DNA of 48,440 nucleotides from an uncultured Christensenellaceae bacterium (GTDB lineage: Bacteria > Bacillota > Clostridia > Christensenellales > Pumilibacteraceae). The notes beneath the pieces were generated by a model. The model was not told the origin of the DNA, did no database searches, and saw nothing but the letters and a program-made list of their open reading frames with translations. The number at the start of each line of letters is the position of its first letter. The stretch's first letter is position 1. Below are positions 1-8,331 of the stretch, one piece after another. The stretch spans positions 1 to 48,440 of the forward strand of contig CAJUQF010000005.1 of assembly GCA_910588315.1 (NCBI GenBank). The letters run 5' to 3'. The position numbers were made by a program, and so were the translations under genes.

Positions 1-6
1 GTTAGT

Positions 7-27
7 ATTGTAGCAAAATGCTACAAT
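7..27. promoter_or_regulatory. Palindromic operator-like site upstream of XRE gene
   Basis: A perfect inverted repeat with 9-base arms (ATTGTAGCA and TGCTACAAT) and a 3-base centre lies 32 bases before the start codon of the small helix-turn-helix gene. Size, symmetry and position fit an operator bound by a dimeric XRE repressor, so autoregulation is likely. That is inference; the rest of the promoter is at or beyond the window edge. Confidence 0.5.
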
Positions 28-59
28 TTTATGCAATATCGACTTAAAAAGGAATAGTT

Positions 60-239
60 ATGAAAGGATTGAAAATACAAAGGATAAAAAAAGATATCAC
101 GCAAGAACAATTGGCGCAATCGACCGGGATATCAGTTAGATGTATAAGATCTTACGAACAGGGAAAAAGGCGACCCAAGCCGGAAACATTGGAACTGCTT
201 GCAAAATATTTCGATTGCTCGGTCCAAGATCTTCTATAA
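60..239 (+). CDS. Small XRE-family helix-turn-helix regulator
   Basis: A 59-residue protein that is essentially one Cro/C1-type helix-turn-helix domain. The pattern QEQLAQSTGISVRCIRSYEQ (residues 15-34) gives the two DNA-binding helices, and KPETLELLAKYFDCSVQDLL closes the fold. A purine-rich AAAAAGGAA stretch precedes the ATG by a few bases. It is expected to bind DNA as a homodimer, and the palindrome at 7-27 is the obvious candidate site. No partner gene is visible because the window starts here. It could be a stand-alone regulator or belong to a mobile element to the left. Target genes cannot be inferred. Confidence 0.85.
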   Translation: MKGLKIQRIKKDITQEQLAQSTGISVRCIRSYEQGKRRPKPETLELLAKYFDCSVQDLL

Positions 240-731
240 ATTAGGTGTTGCGTGGAGCATGTCTTGTATATTATGCAGGCTTGCAATGTCTTTCCGCCGC
301 AATACTGTATAACATAAATTTAACGCCATCCCAAAAACGTTTTTTCTAATATTTTTTTTATCGAATAATGCTTTACAATCGAAAAAACCGCTAAATCGCG
401 GTTTCTCTCGGAATTTTATTTATTTTTTTGATTTTTACCCGATGAAAACCCCGGTACGACACTGTTTTGCTGCGTCTTTTCGGCTCTTTTGCCACTGATT
501 GCGCTCATAGCAGAATCCGATTCGATGCAGTGATTTGAGTGTATATACAGAAATTTTAAAATATATCGACTTTTCTCCCACTGTATATGTCTTACTTGTA
601 CTTGTTTGTGGCTTAAAACGCCGTTATATTACTTGATGGACTGCGTATCGCTTGGTTTTCAATCCGAACTGTAAACTATTAATTTGTTATACTGCTGCAC
701 AATAAATACGTTTAAATTTACAAGCAAAACT
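240..731. other. Intergenic region, no gene recognised
   Basis: Between the small regulator and the convergent smpB. It contains the bidirectional terminator at 382-404. The rest is AT-rich with no ORF that has a ribosome binding site. I looked for a tmRNA gene (ssrA), often near smpB, on both strands and found neither its 3' acceptor-arm signature nor a tag reading frame. Confidence 0.6.
382..404. terminator. Bidirectional intrinsic terminator
   Basis: Perfect 7-bp stem AAACCGC/GCGGTTT with a 6-base loop. Reading leftward (minus strand) it is followed by a run of six T including the stem end, so it fits as the end of the mnmE-smpB transcript. Reading rightward a T-rich tract also follows, so it can end the XRE transcript. 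Confidence 0.7.
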
Positions 732-1232
732 TTATTTATAGCTGTTTATTTCGCGTGCTGCCGTTCTCGATATATCGCGGTCTTTAATTACTTGTTTTTT
801 CTCGTAATTTTTCTTTCCTTTTGCCAAAGCGATCTCTACTTTTACAAATCGTCCTTTAAAATACATTTTCACCGGTACTATGGTGAAGCCTTTTTCCGCG
901 GCTTTATCTGCCAACCGTCGTATTTGCGTTTTGTGCAGCAGCAACCTTCTCGACCGACGCGGATCGGGCGCAAACGCTCCTACGTTAGCATACGGGCTTA
1001 TTTGACAATTTTTCAATTCCAGCCCGCCGTTTTCCATATGACAAAAACTGTCTCTGAGCGAAACGTCGCCGTTTTTGACAGACTTTACTTCGGATCCTTC
1101 AAGCGATATCCCCGCCTCGAATGTCTCGACAAAGAAATAATCAAAGACAGCCTTTTTGTTTACCGCGACAGTCTTATTTGTTTGTTTAGGCGCCGAATTT
1201 TTTTTGTTTTTTCTTTCAATTTTATTTTTCAT
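732..1232 (-). CDS. smpB: SsrA-binding protein SmpB
   Basis: SmpB binds tmRNA and carries it to stalled ribosomes for trans-translation, which rescues the ribosome and tags the unfinished peptide. The 166-residue protein has a lysine-rich N-terminal extension of about 25 residues. The beta-barrel core follows, with family signatures FEAGISLEGSEVKS, ISPYANVGAF, DPRRSRRLLLHK and VEIALAKGKKNYEKK, then the basic C-terminal tail (KDRDISRTAAREINSYK) that mimics a codon-anticodon helix in the decoding centre. It starts 2 bases after the mnmE stop, so the two are co-transcribed. No tmRNA gene is present next to it; the partner RNA must be elsewhere. Confidence 0.95.
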   Translation of the reverse strand: MKNKIERKNKKNSAPKQTNKTVAVNKKAVFDYFFVETFEAGISLEGSEVKSVKNGDVSLRDSFCHMENGGLELKNCQISPYANVGAFAPDPRRSRRLLLHKTQIRRLADKAAEKGFTIVPVKMYFKGRFVKVEIALAKGKKNYEKKQVIKDRDISRTAAREINSYK

Positions 1233-1234
1233 GA

Positions 1235-2569
1235 TTATTTACCTACACAAAATCGTTCAAACACGGCGGAGATCACATTTTCGTCGGCTTTTTCTCCGTA
1301 TAATTCCTCTATTGCCGAATACGCTTCGTATAACAATGCCGCAACGATCTCCAAGCTCTCTTTCTTCTCCGATTCTTTTTTTGCGGCATAAAGACTGTCG
1401 AGACACTTAATTACACAGCCGTATTGTCTGTGATTGCATATCGCACCATGGTCTTTGGGGCATATATCGTATAATTTTTGCTTAAGCGCCGTAATATTTA
1501 TGCCGGATTTTGCGCTTATTTCGAGTTTTCCGTCGCTTTCTGCTTTTTTATATTCGATTCCGACGTCCGTTTTTTCATCGCATTTATTGATTATTTCTAT
1601 TTTCTTCGCCATTATTTCCAATTTCGGGATAATTTTCTCTTTTTCGGTCTTTACTATTATTACCGCATCGGCATCGTTTGCCGCTTTCATGGCGCGCTCG
1701 ATACCGATCTTTTCCACGACATCGTCGGTATTACTGTTCAATCCTGCCGTATCGGTGACTATAAACTTTTTTCCGTTATAAATATAAAACCCTTCTACGG
1801 TATCGCGCGTCGTGCCTGCGATAGGTGTCACTATTGCTCTGTCGCTTTCCGTCAAAGCGTTTAAAAGTGTGGATTTTCCTACGTTCGGCTCGCCTATAAG
1901 CGCTACTTTGAAACCGTCGTTAATTATTTTTCCGCCGGCAAATCCGTTTTCTTCGTGTTTCAATACCGTAATTGCTTTGTCTATAGCCGTTTCCACGTCT
2001 TCTATCAATCCGATTTCTATCTCGTTTTCTTCAAGCTCGTCGCTGTAATGCAATACGGCTTCGACTGTACTCAGTGCTTTCTTTAGCAGTTCTTCCGCTT
2101 TTCCGAGCTCTCCGAACCCGCCGTCATACCGTTTGTTTCCATAAATCAGCTGTTCCGAAGTCTGTGCATCTATTATATCCGCAAGCGCTTCGCATTGCAT
2201 TAGATCGAGTTTTCCGTTTATAAATGCCCTGCTCGTAAATTCTCCGCGTTCTGCCAGTCTTGCTCCGCCGCTTATCAACGTTTTTATAATTCCGTCGCAA
2301 ATTGTCATGTTCCCATGCGGATATAATTCTACCGAATCTTCTCCGGTAAACGAATGTGGCGCTTTAAACCCGACCGCAAGCAAATTTTCTTTGAAATTGT
2401 TTGCAAAGAACGTTCGATAACACATTTTTCCGATTTTTACCGAACGCGACAGAAAACCGTCGACTAATTCTATACTTCCTTTGCCGCTTACCCTGATTAT
2501 CGCCACTGCCGACTTTCCGTAAGGAGTCGCCAGCGCTACTATTATTCCTTTTTGTTCATTATTGTTCAT
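1235..2569 (-). CDS. mnmE: tRNA modification GTPase MnmE (TrmE)
   Basis: With MnmG this GTPase installs the carboxymethylaminomethyl group on wobble uridine 34 of certain tRNAs. The 444-residue length is normal for the family. The N-terminal folate-binding domain includes TPYGKSAVAIIRVSG. The inserted G domain shows GEPNVGKS (226-233), GTTRD (252-256), DTAG (273-276) and NKCD. The C terminus FCVGK supplies the cysteine of the conserved FC(I/V)GK motif needed for modification. It is followed after 2 bases by smpB. mnmG, the usual neighbour in many Firmicutes, is not in this window. The gene probably has its own promoter in the AT-rich gap behind it, although I could not pin one down. Confidence 0.96.
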   Translation of the reverse strand: MNNNEQKGIIVALATPYGKSAVAIIRVSGKGSIELVDGFLSRSVKIGKMCYRTFFANNFKENLLAVGFKAPHSFTGEDSVELYPHGNMTICDGIIKTLISGGARLAERGEFTSRAFINGKLDLMQCEALADIIDAQTSEQLIYGNKRYDGGFGELGKAEELLKKALSTVEAVLHYSDELEENEIEIGLIEDVETAIDKAITVLKHEENGFAGGKIINDGFKVALIGEPNVGKSTLLNALTESDRAIVTPIAGTTRDTVEGFYIYNGKKFIVTDTAGLNSNTDDVVEKIGIERAMKAANDADAVIIVKTEKEKIIPKLEIMAKKIEIINKCDEKTDVGIEYKKAESDGKLEISAKSGINITALKQKLYDICPKDHGAICNHRQYGCVIKCLDSLYAAKKESEKKESLEIVAALLYEAYSAIEELYGEKADENVISAVFERFCVGK

Positions 2570-2823
2570 AAGTTATCTACGTTATGTCTATAAATTTTTA
2601 TTTTTTTGATACTTCTTTGGTTGTCATTCATCTCCGCGCGTTTTTATACACTTTTTTCTACATAGATATTAAATTTCAATGCACTTTTTTGTTCTTTTCC
2701 AAACACTAATTGTATCCACTTATGCGGTCTTTTTACACCATATATTGTATAAAATTTAGTTTTGAACATTTTTACACATCTTACTATATATATCTACTAT
2801 AAAAATTATATATAAACACAACA
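2570..2823. other. AT-rich gap between rsmG and mnmE with DnaA-box-like words
   Basis: This 254-base very AT-rich gap has no ORF or clear terminator. On the plus strand it holds several imperfect relatives of the DnaA box TTATNCACA: TTATCTACG (2573), TTATACACT (2644), GTATCCACT (2712), TTTTACACC (2731) and TTTTACACA (2770). None is a perfect match. It probably also contains the mnmE promoter. Confidence 0.3.
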
Positions 2824-3465
2824 CTAAGACTTGATAAAAACGAATAATCGTCGTTTGATGTCTGTTCCAGGTAATGTGTAATCAAATGCATTTTGAGTTT
2901 TTATTTCAAATCGGACTAGGATCTCGTTATTTACCTGTTCGTCGTTTTGAGTTTTAAATAGAACTATTTTTCCACCTTGTTTTGTAAGAGGTGCGCAATA
3001 TTTAAGCGTTTTACCGAGGTCGGCTACTGCGCGGGCTGTCACTGTGTCGTAACTATTTCCGCGAGATATCAATTCTTCGGCGCGAGAATGAATAGGAAAG
3101 ATGTTGGAAAGCTTGAGTTCGGAGTTGGCGCGTTTAATGAGCGTAAGCTTTTTACCGACGCTTTCGACTGCGTCGAAGTGTTTTCCAGTCACGATCGACA
3201 GCGGTAAACTCGGAAATCCGCCGCCGCATCCGACGTCGCAGCAGGTCCCGGAGAAATATTCGTAAGGATAAATGCTGTCGAGATAGTGTTTGATGTAAAT
3301 ATCATCGATTTGCCGGATCGCCGATATGTTTATGCAAGAGTTTACTTCATTATATAACTCAGTGAGAGCGTCGAACTTATCTATTGTCGTGTTATCGCCG
3401 AAACGATCTTTCAAAAATGATATGAGTATTTCCCGACCGAGCGAGTTTTGTATGGAAAAAGACAT
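2824..3465 (-). CDS. rsmG: 16S rRNA (guanine527-N7)-methyltransferase RsmG
   Basis: RsmG (GidB) uses S-adenosylmethionine to methylate N7 of G527 in the 530 loop of 16S rRNA. The 213-residue Rossmann-fold protein shows the SAM-binding glycine loop DVGCGGGFPSLPL at residues 77-89, the upstream INISAIRQ and KHYLDS blocks typical of the family, and an ESVGKK acidic turn after strand 2. The ATG is preceded by a purine-rich stretch (TTTTTGGAGACAAA). It starts 35 bases after the signal peptidase stop, consistent with one transcript from the promoter at 5754-5782. Loss of this enzyme gives low-level streptomycin resistance in known bacteria. Confidence 0.95.
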   Translation of the reverse strand: MSFSIQNSLGREILISFLKDRFGDNTTIDKFDALTELYNEVNSCINISAIRQIDDIYIKHYLDSIYPYEYFSGTCCDVGCGGGFPSLPLSIVTGKHFDAVESVGKKLTLIKRANSELKLSNIFPIHSRAEELISRGNSYDTVTARAVADLGKTLKYCAPLTKQGGKIVLFKTQNDEQVNNEILVRFEIKTQNAFDYTLPGTDIKRRLFVFIKS

Positions 3466-3500
3466 TTTGTCTCCAAAAATTATTATATAATTATAAATCT

Positions 3501-4130
3501 TTATAAGATCGCAAGTATCTTCGATGTGATTCTGCTTTTATTCAAAGCGCCGTAGTATCGGCTGTCGCGTGAGTTGTTGCGATTATCGCCTAAAACGTAT
3601 ACGCAGTTTTCCGGAACAGTAATCGTATAATTTGCAATGGAATGATCGAGAGCGGGAATTTCGGTTATTAAATCGTTATATTTTAATATAAAAATTTTGT
3701 CGTAAACGCCTGCTTTTTTTAACATACGTTCTTTTATATAAGGTTCTTTTATCGGTTCGAAACTATTTTTTCCGGCTTTGCAAATATATAGATCGACATA
3801 AATACCGTTTTCGGATTCCATAAAGATCAATCGGTCGCCGTCTGTAGCAACGACACGTTTGATGATTATATGTTCGGTACTTGTATTGGATGTGTTTACG
3901 GTAATAATATCGCCGCGCTCGACTGAAAAACTTCTGCGCTGCACAAGACAGTAATGTTTGTCGTAAATAGTATTTTCCATGCTATCCCCTATTATCGGGA
4001 CGAAAGCAAAGAAGAAAAAGAAAGTGACAAACGCGATCAAAAGAAATATTACGGTATATAAGGAGGGCGAAATAAATGAACTTTCTTTTGGTTTAAGTAA
4101 ATTTTCACCCGAAGAAATATCGTTTGTCAT
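3501..4130 (-). CDS. lepB: Type I signal peptidase
   Basis: Membrane serine/lysine protease that cleaves signal peptides on the outer face of the cytoplasmic membrane. The 209 residues begin with a short cytoplasmic N terminus and one membrane segment (about 24-45). The catalytic motif IIGDSMENT follows with Ser50, then the general-base block IIIKRVVATDGD with Lys91, and the C-terminal box GDNRNNSRDSRYYG. It starts 6 bases after the upstream hydrolase-like gene and is followed by rsmG. One membrane anchor and overall length match Gram-positive Sip-type enzymes. The C terminus has little beyond the catalytic core. Confidence 0.93.
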   Translation of the reverse strand: MTNDISSGENLLKPKESSFISPSLYTVIFLLIAFVTFFFFFAFVPIIGDSMENTIYDKHYCLVQRRSFSVERGDIITVNTSNTSTEHIIIKRVVATDGDRLIFMESENGIYVDLYICKAGKNSFEPIKEPYIKERMLKKAGVYDKIFILKYNDLITEIPALDHSIANYTITVPENCVYVLGDNRNNSRDSRYYGALNKSRITSKILAIL

Positions 4131-4136
4131 TTGTTT

Positions 4137-5723
4137 CTATACCCACAAAACGGAACCGACGATAAGTTGTTCTTGCGAAGAAATCTCCAACAAAAGAATT
4201 TCGGACCAATCGGCAAGAGTACCGTTAGTACCTTTGAAATTAATAGGAGAAAGAGAGAATTTATGCCAGTCGTCGGAATTTGTCAGAGTGAGACCGCAGT
4301 TGTAAGAATTTTTTCCGTCGTTTACCGAAATTGTAATCTGTTGCGGATTTCCGCACAACATAAGTTGCAAAAGAGTATCGGCAGAAACTTTAAACAACGG
4401 ATCGCCAGGCTTAAATGTTATGATTGTATTATCATCGCTTGTAACGCCTTCGATATCGTATGGTCCGGTAACAAGCTTTATGGATCCGCCTTTTCTTGTA
4501 GTCCAACCGTCTACGCCCATACTGCTATCGTAAATTTTTCTGTGACTGACGCCTACACGAGCCTTGACGCCGAGATTTTTTGGAATTATTCCGAGCACCG
4601 TCGAAGATTTTACGTTTCCGTCAGAGTATACAAGATTTGCGAAAGCATGGATCGGTTTATCACCCTGACAGACGTTTATATTGGCAATGTATTTATCTTT
4701 TCCCAAACTTATTGTGGGTAAGCACATCCAATTTCTGTAAGGAGCTTTCTCTATACAAAATGATACAAACAGCTTTAACTGTGCATCTATTTCCAAGTCC
4801 GCAGTGTTTTCCGGACGATGAATATCTATATTAAAATATAAACTTCCGTCCGAATTGGAGGCGGTTATTTCCGGCCACGGCATGACAAGATCGGACGATA
4901 TGCAATCCGAGAAAAAGCGATCAAGCTCGCTTAAAACGGAAAAAATACCGGAAGCAAAAGCACGCTCCACTATTCTGAACCGTCTTATCGATTCGGTATT
5001 TGCGACAAGTTCCGACATATTATCCAAAGAACCGTCACCGTCGTTTGAGGCAACCGCCATAAACAAAGGAATTTGCGTGATCGGAGCGTAAGCACTGTTA
5101 TCAAGAGAAGCATGATAATTGATAATAGCATTTCCCTCGCCGCTTACGTTCGGTATTACGTTTAAAAGAGTGGCACACGCAGTCAGTCCGTCGTCGAAAG
5201 CAGAAAGTTTATATACTGTACTGCCGCCAAGTCCGATGCCGAGCGCGAATAATTTGTCGTTAGGATATAGAGTTTCTATAAATTTGACCGCACGGCGCGA
5301 TATGCAAGTCCATATATACCAATTACTGAGCTTGTCGTTGTTCTCTATGGAAAACGATGTTTCGCCGCGTAAATTACAGTAAGAAAGAGACTGCGGGTAA
5401 AACGTGTAGTGCGCGGCGGATTGAGAAAAACCCAAATAATCGAGTGCGGCGACTGTGTAACCGAGATCGAAAATCTTTTTAACGATTTTGTCATCAACGC
5501 TGCCGTCCGAACCGCAAAGATAAAGGACCGTTCCGCGGTGGTCGGGATTTTCCGAAATCTTGATATAAGCGCGTACTCTGCCGTCAACGGTAGTATAACC
5601 GTCGAAATAATATTCTTTGACGGTTATTTCGTTTTCGGATTTTTGAGAAAGAGCGGACGCATTAAAAGGCAAAGCCGTAACATCATAGTCTTTCCATAGA
5701 GTTATAGGGCTGGTGATATCCAA
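4137..5723 (-). CDS. Large alpha/beta-hydrolase-like protein with C-terminal beta-rich region
   Basis: Not assignable to a named family with confidence. The N-terminal half has the rhythm of an alpha/beta hydrolase (GTVLYLCGSDGS oxyanion-like loop, VAALDYLGFSQS, then the nucleophile elbow), but the elbow reads GIGLGG where GxSxGG is expected, so the catalytic serine is replaced by glycine. The C-terminal half is beta-rich and sandwich-like. I chose the TTG at 5723 (528 residues) over the ATG at 5813 for two reasons: a consensus promoter (5754-5782) lies inside the longer frame, and GGGAG sits 6-8 bases before the TTG. It heads the transcript carrying the signal peptidase and rsmG. There is no signal peptide, so it is probably cytosolic. 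Likely non-catalytic or using another residue. Confidence 0.7.
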   Translation of the reverse strand: MDITSPITLWKDYDVTALPFNASALSQKSENEITVKEYYFDGYTTVDGRVRAYIKISENPDHRGTVLYLCGSDGSVDDKIVKKIFDLGYTVAALDYLGFSQSAAHYTFYPQSLSYCNLRGETSFSIENNDKLSNWYIWTCISRRAVKFIETLYPNDKLFALGIGLGGSTVYKLSAFDDGLTACATLLNVIPNVSGEGNAIINYHASLDNSAYAPITQIPLFMAVASNDGDGSLDNMSELVANTESIRRFRIVERAFASGIFSVLSELDRFFSDCISSDLVMPWPEITASNSDGSLYFNIDIHRPENTADLEIDAQLKLFVSFCIEKAPYRNWMCLPTISLGKDKYIANINVCQGDKPIHAFANLVYSDGNVKSSTVLGIIPKNLGVKARVGVSHRKIYDSSMGVDGWTTRKGGSIKLVTGPYDIEGVTSDDNTIITFKPGDPLFKVSADTLLQLMLCGNPQQITISVNDGKNSYNCGLTLTNSDDWHKFSLSPINFKGTNGTLADWSEILLLEISSQEQLIVGSVLWV

Positions 5724-5753
5724 GAAGATCTCCCGATTTGCTGATTTCCAAGT

Positions 5754-5782
5754 ATTATATACCAATTTAAATATTTTGTCAA
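5754..5782 (-). promoter_or_regulatory. SigA-type promoter for hydrolase-like/lepB/rsmG transcript
   Basis: On the minus strand, perfect -35 TTGACA (5777-5782) and perfect -10 TATAAT (5754-5759) are separated by 17 bases. Predicted initiation near 5747 leaves a leader of about 24 bases before the TTG start at 5723. This promoter decides the start codon of the downstream gene. Confidence 0.85.
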
Positions 5783-5890
5783 GTGTAAGGATATAAAAAA
5801 GATATGCCGGCAAACACGATGCAGGCTCATTAAAAAAAAGAATATTTGCCGTAAAATTGAGTTTACCGATAGTTCGACGGTCGGTAACGC

Positions 5891-5919
5891 TTGACTTTTT
5901 GAGTCGCGCCGTTTATAAT
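5891..5919 (+). promoter_or_regulatory. SigA-type promoter of parB
   Basis: TTGACT (5891-5896), a 17-base spacer, then TATAAT (5914-5919). The predicted start is about 18 bases before the parB ATG, with AACGGAGTGA as ribosome binding site in between. Confidence 0.85.
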
Positions 5920-5944
5920 AGAAAAAAACAAACGGAGTGATAAA

Positions 5945-6823
5945 ATGGCACCTATCAGAAAAGGCGGTCTGGGCAGAGGTCTCGGCGCGTTACTCAGCGA
6001 TATCGAAGAAGAATCGGTAATAAATACGGTCGACTCGTCGGAATTGTTACTTTCCGAAATAGAACCGAATGTAGACCAGCCGCGCAAACAGTTTGACGAC
6101 GAAGCGCTTGCCGCGTTAATAGAAAGCATTAAAACGCACGGCGTTATTACGCCTTTGATAGTGACGCCTAAATCGGACGGAAAATATATGATCATTGCCG
6201 GCGAAAGGCGGTACAGAGCCGCGACCGCCGCAGGACTTGTGTCTGTGCCGGCCTGCATTCGCGAATGTACGCAAGTACAGATAGATGAGCTGTCTTTGAT
6301 AGAGAACATACAGCGTGAAGATCTGAACCCGATGGAAGTTGCGCGCGCAATAAAAAAGCTCATGGACGATTACGGCTATACGCAGGAAGAAGCCGCAGAG
6401 CGTATAGGAAAAGCCCGCCCTACCGTTGCAAACTTGCTGCGTCTGATGGATCTGTCGGAGGCTGTGCAAAAAATGGTGGAAAGCGGACACTTGTCCGCAG
6501 GACATGCTCGGTGCTTGGTAGTTGTTGCGGATGAAAAACTGCAATGGGAACTCGCGCAAAAAGCTCGCGATGATAAAATGAGTGTTAGAGATTTCGAAAA
6601 ACTCGTTAAAAACACTATAAATCCCAAGAAAAAGACTGAGCCGCAATCCCAAAGTTTGGAGCTTAAGGATATGATCGTCAGAATGCAGCGAACACTCGGC
6701 ACCAAAGTATCCCTGCTCGGCAATGACAGAAAAGGAAGAATATTTATCGATTACTATACCCCGGACGACCTGGCGCGAATCGAAAATATGCTTGCATACC
6801 TCGAAGAACACTATAAAACCTGA
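5945..6823 (+). CDS. parB: Chromosome partitioning protein ParB
   Basis: ParB is a CTP-dependent DNA clamp that loads at parS sites, spreads, and recruits SMC for origin segregation. The 292 residues contain the N-terminal GLGRGLGALL motif that contacts ParA, the CTP-binding blocks GERRYRA (86-92) and ENIQREDLNP (120-129), the parS-binding helix-turn-helix (TQEEAAERIGKARPTVANLL, about 146-165) and a C-terminal dimerisation domain. Its own parS sites lie directly after the stop codon. parA is not adjacent, although the ParA-contact motif is intact, so a ParA is probably encoded elsewhere. The neighbourhood (smpB, mnmE, rsmG) suggests an origin-proximal location. Confidence 0.97.
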   Translation: MAPIRKGGLGRGLGALLSDIEEESVINTVDSSELLLSEIEPNVDQPRKQFDDEALAALIESIKTHGVITPLIVTPKSDGKYMIIAGERRYRAATAAGLVSVPACIRECTQVQIDELSLIENIQREDLNPMEVARAIKKLMDDYGYTQEEAAERIGKARPTVANLLRLMDLSEAVQKMVESGHLSAGHARCLVVVADEKLQWELAQKARDDKMSVRDFEKLVKNTINPKKKTEPQSQSLELKDMIVRMQRTLGTKVSLLGNDRKGRIFIDYYTPDDLARIENMLAYLEEHYKT

Positions 6824-6839
6824 TGTTCCACGTGAAACA
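6824..6839. promoter_or_regulatory. parS site 1
   Basis: TGTTCCACGTGAAACA matches the universal bacterial parS consensus TGTTNCACGTGAAACA exactly and begins at the base after the parB stop codon. Confidence 0.93.
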
Positions 6840-6860
6840 AATCGATCGACTCGGAGAAAA

Positions 6861-6876
6861 TGTTCCACGTGAAACA
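6861..6876. promoter_or_regulatory. parS site 2
   Basis: Identical 16-mer TGTTCCACGTGAAACA, 37 bases downstream of site 1. Confidence 0.93.
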
Positions 6877-6898
6877 TAACAGAGACTAAAAAGAAAAA

Positions 6899-6914
6899 TG
6901 TTCCACGTGAAACA
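6899..6914. promoter_or_regulatory. parS site 3
   Basis: Identical 16-mer TGTTCCACGTGAAACA, 38 bases downstream of site 2. The regular spacing makes a compact ParB loading cluster. Confidence 0.93.
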
Positions 6915-6917
6915 AAA

Positions 6918-6946
6918 AAGAACGCCGAAATAAACGGCGTTCTTTC
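6918..6946. terminator. Bidirectional terminator between parB and the ferritin-like gene
   Basis: Perfect 10-bp stem AAGAACGCCG/CGGCGTTCTT with a 7-base loop, flanked by an A run on the left and a T-rich tract on the right. It can stop transcripts from both convergent genes. Confidence 0.85.
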
Positions 6947-6956
6947 TATTTGAGAG

Positions 6957-8213
6957 TTATTGTTTCTTTCTGCCGACGTCGATATTGTCCTCGCGGCGAT
7001 TCCTGAGAGCTTTTACGGGGTGTTCCGCCACCGTAAAGCGGTAATCTTCGCCGAATTCCGTAATATAGTTGTCGATAACTTTATGGCTTGCAACCGCAGA
7101 CGGGACTTTATTGACGGTTTGATTATATTTAAAGTATTCGTAATCATCGGGCACATTGGTGATATCCGTATATTCTTCGAGAATCGAAGTGTTGTTAACG
7201 GTATTCTTCAAGATATTGCGAATATAGTGCTTGTTTTTTTCGCAGTTTTCGTTAAAAGCGAGAAGAGTAGGAAATTCGGCGTCCGGAATAACCTGCGCCC
7301 ATTCCTTTCCTTCGTACTTTTTGAGAAGATCGGCGGCGTAATGAAGATGAGCGAGTTCTTGCTCGAAGTGCAGCGTCCATATCTTTTTCGCGGCTTGGTC
7401 GGTTTCTTCGTTCATCGCGGAGTAATACAGATAACATTCGCAGTATTCGTGCATCAAAAGACATTCGAGCCAGGTTGTAGTAGGATCCATAAGGGATTCG
7501 TATTGAGTGACGTGCTGTTCTTCTATCATGCCGATTTCGAGAAAAAGCTTGCGGCCTATATCGGACGACGGATAGAACGTGCCGAGATTCATATAAAAAT
7601 TCATTGTTTGCTGCTCGGCGGCGGTGATAATCATAGTGTGGAGCTTTGTCGATACGGGCGCGGCGGGAGTGACCGGACGGCGCACGTCGTCAAACGGATG
7701 TCTGTGTTCCGAGATAGTCGGACGACCCGGCATTATCTCGGTATAGCTGCCGACAAGTTTTTCGCCGTGTATACCCTGTTCCATTTCCAAAAGATCGCTG
7801 AAACGGTAGAGATGATCGAAATCTTCGAGCAAAGCAAAATCGAGCGCGGCTTTTACATATTTGTTTTTTTCTATTTGTGCGAGTGTGGCTGTGAGATCGA
7901 CGGCAAGTTGCTCGTACGAAATCGTCGTTTCGAGTACGGTTTCGTCTTTGGGCTTGAAAAACGAAATGCGTTTTTGCTGCTGCTGTTCGAGTCTGCGAAG
8001 ATACGCGACGTCTCGGCGTAAATTATTGTCCGCGGTGTGGCGCGCGAGCTGGTGCATAAACCAGGATTCTTCGAATTCCGCGCCGTTCAGTAATATAGTG
8101 CGAACTTTAGTATAGGCGTCGGTTTCGTTTTTGTTGTAGGCGATGGGATAAAGTTTTCGCCAATCGTTCAGACATTTTTCTATTTTGTATGGTTTTTCGT
8201 TAAAAGGATTCAT
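6957..8213 (-). CDS. Ferritin-like diiron-type protein of unknown function
   Basis: A 418-residue, mostly helical protein. It carries two pairs of Glu/Glu-x-x-His-like helices of the ferritin-like superfamily: FALLEDFDHLYRFSDLLEME (with GEKLVG after), FLEIGMIEEQHVTQYESL, LMHEYCECYLYY and LHFEQELAHLHYAADLL. The repeated E...ExxH pattern is the usual carboxylate/histidine ligand set for a dinuclear metal site. GGAGGTTAAAT precedes the ATG. It is a single-gene unit between a terminator and a divergent gene, with no signal peptide. Possible roles are iron handling or oxidative stress, but the substrate is unknown. The superfamily assignment is by motif only. Confidence 0.65.
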   Translation of the reverse strand: MNPFNEKPYKIEKCLNDWRKLYPIAYNKNETDAYTKVRTILLNGAEFEESWFMHQLARHTADNNLRRDVAYLRRLEQQQQKRISFFKPKDETVLETTISYEQLAVDLTATLAQIEKNKYVKAALDFALLEDFDHLYRFSDLLEMEQGIHGEKLVGSYTEIMPGRPTISEHRHPFDDVRRPVTPAAPVSTKLHTMIITAAEQQTMNFYMNLGTFYPSSDIGRKLFLEIGMIEEQHVTQYESLMDPTTTWLECLLMHEYCECYLYYSAMNEETDQAAKKIWTLHFEQELAHLHYAADLLKKYEGKEWAQVIPDAEFPTLLAFNENCEKNKHYIRNILKNTVNNTSILEEYTDITNVPDDYEYFKYNQTVNKVPSAVASHKVIDNYITEFGEDYRFTVAEHPVKALRNRREDNIDVGRKKQ

Positions 8214-8331
8214 ATTTAACCTCCGTAAAAGCGATTATCGCCCGTTACGGTCAATTTTAAACACGTCGAAATTTTATATCCGAATTTTATAATTATCCAT
8301 AAAAACAGTGGCATTTTTTGTTGTACGGTGA

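Noticed and set aside
240..731. tmRNA (ssrA) next to smpB
   Set aside because: No acceptor-arm, TCC-loop or tag-peptide signature on either strand.
6960..8021. 353-codon plus-strand ORF
   Set aside because: Antisense shadow of the ferritin-like gene, which has the ribosome binding site and coherent motifs.
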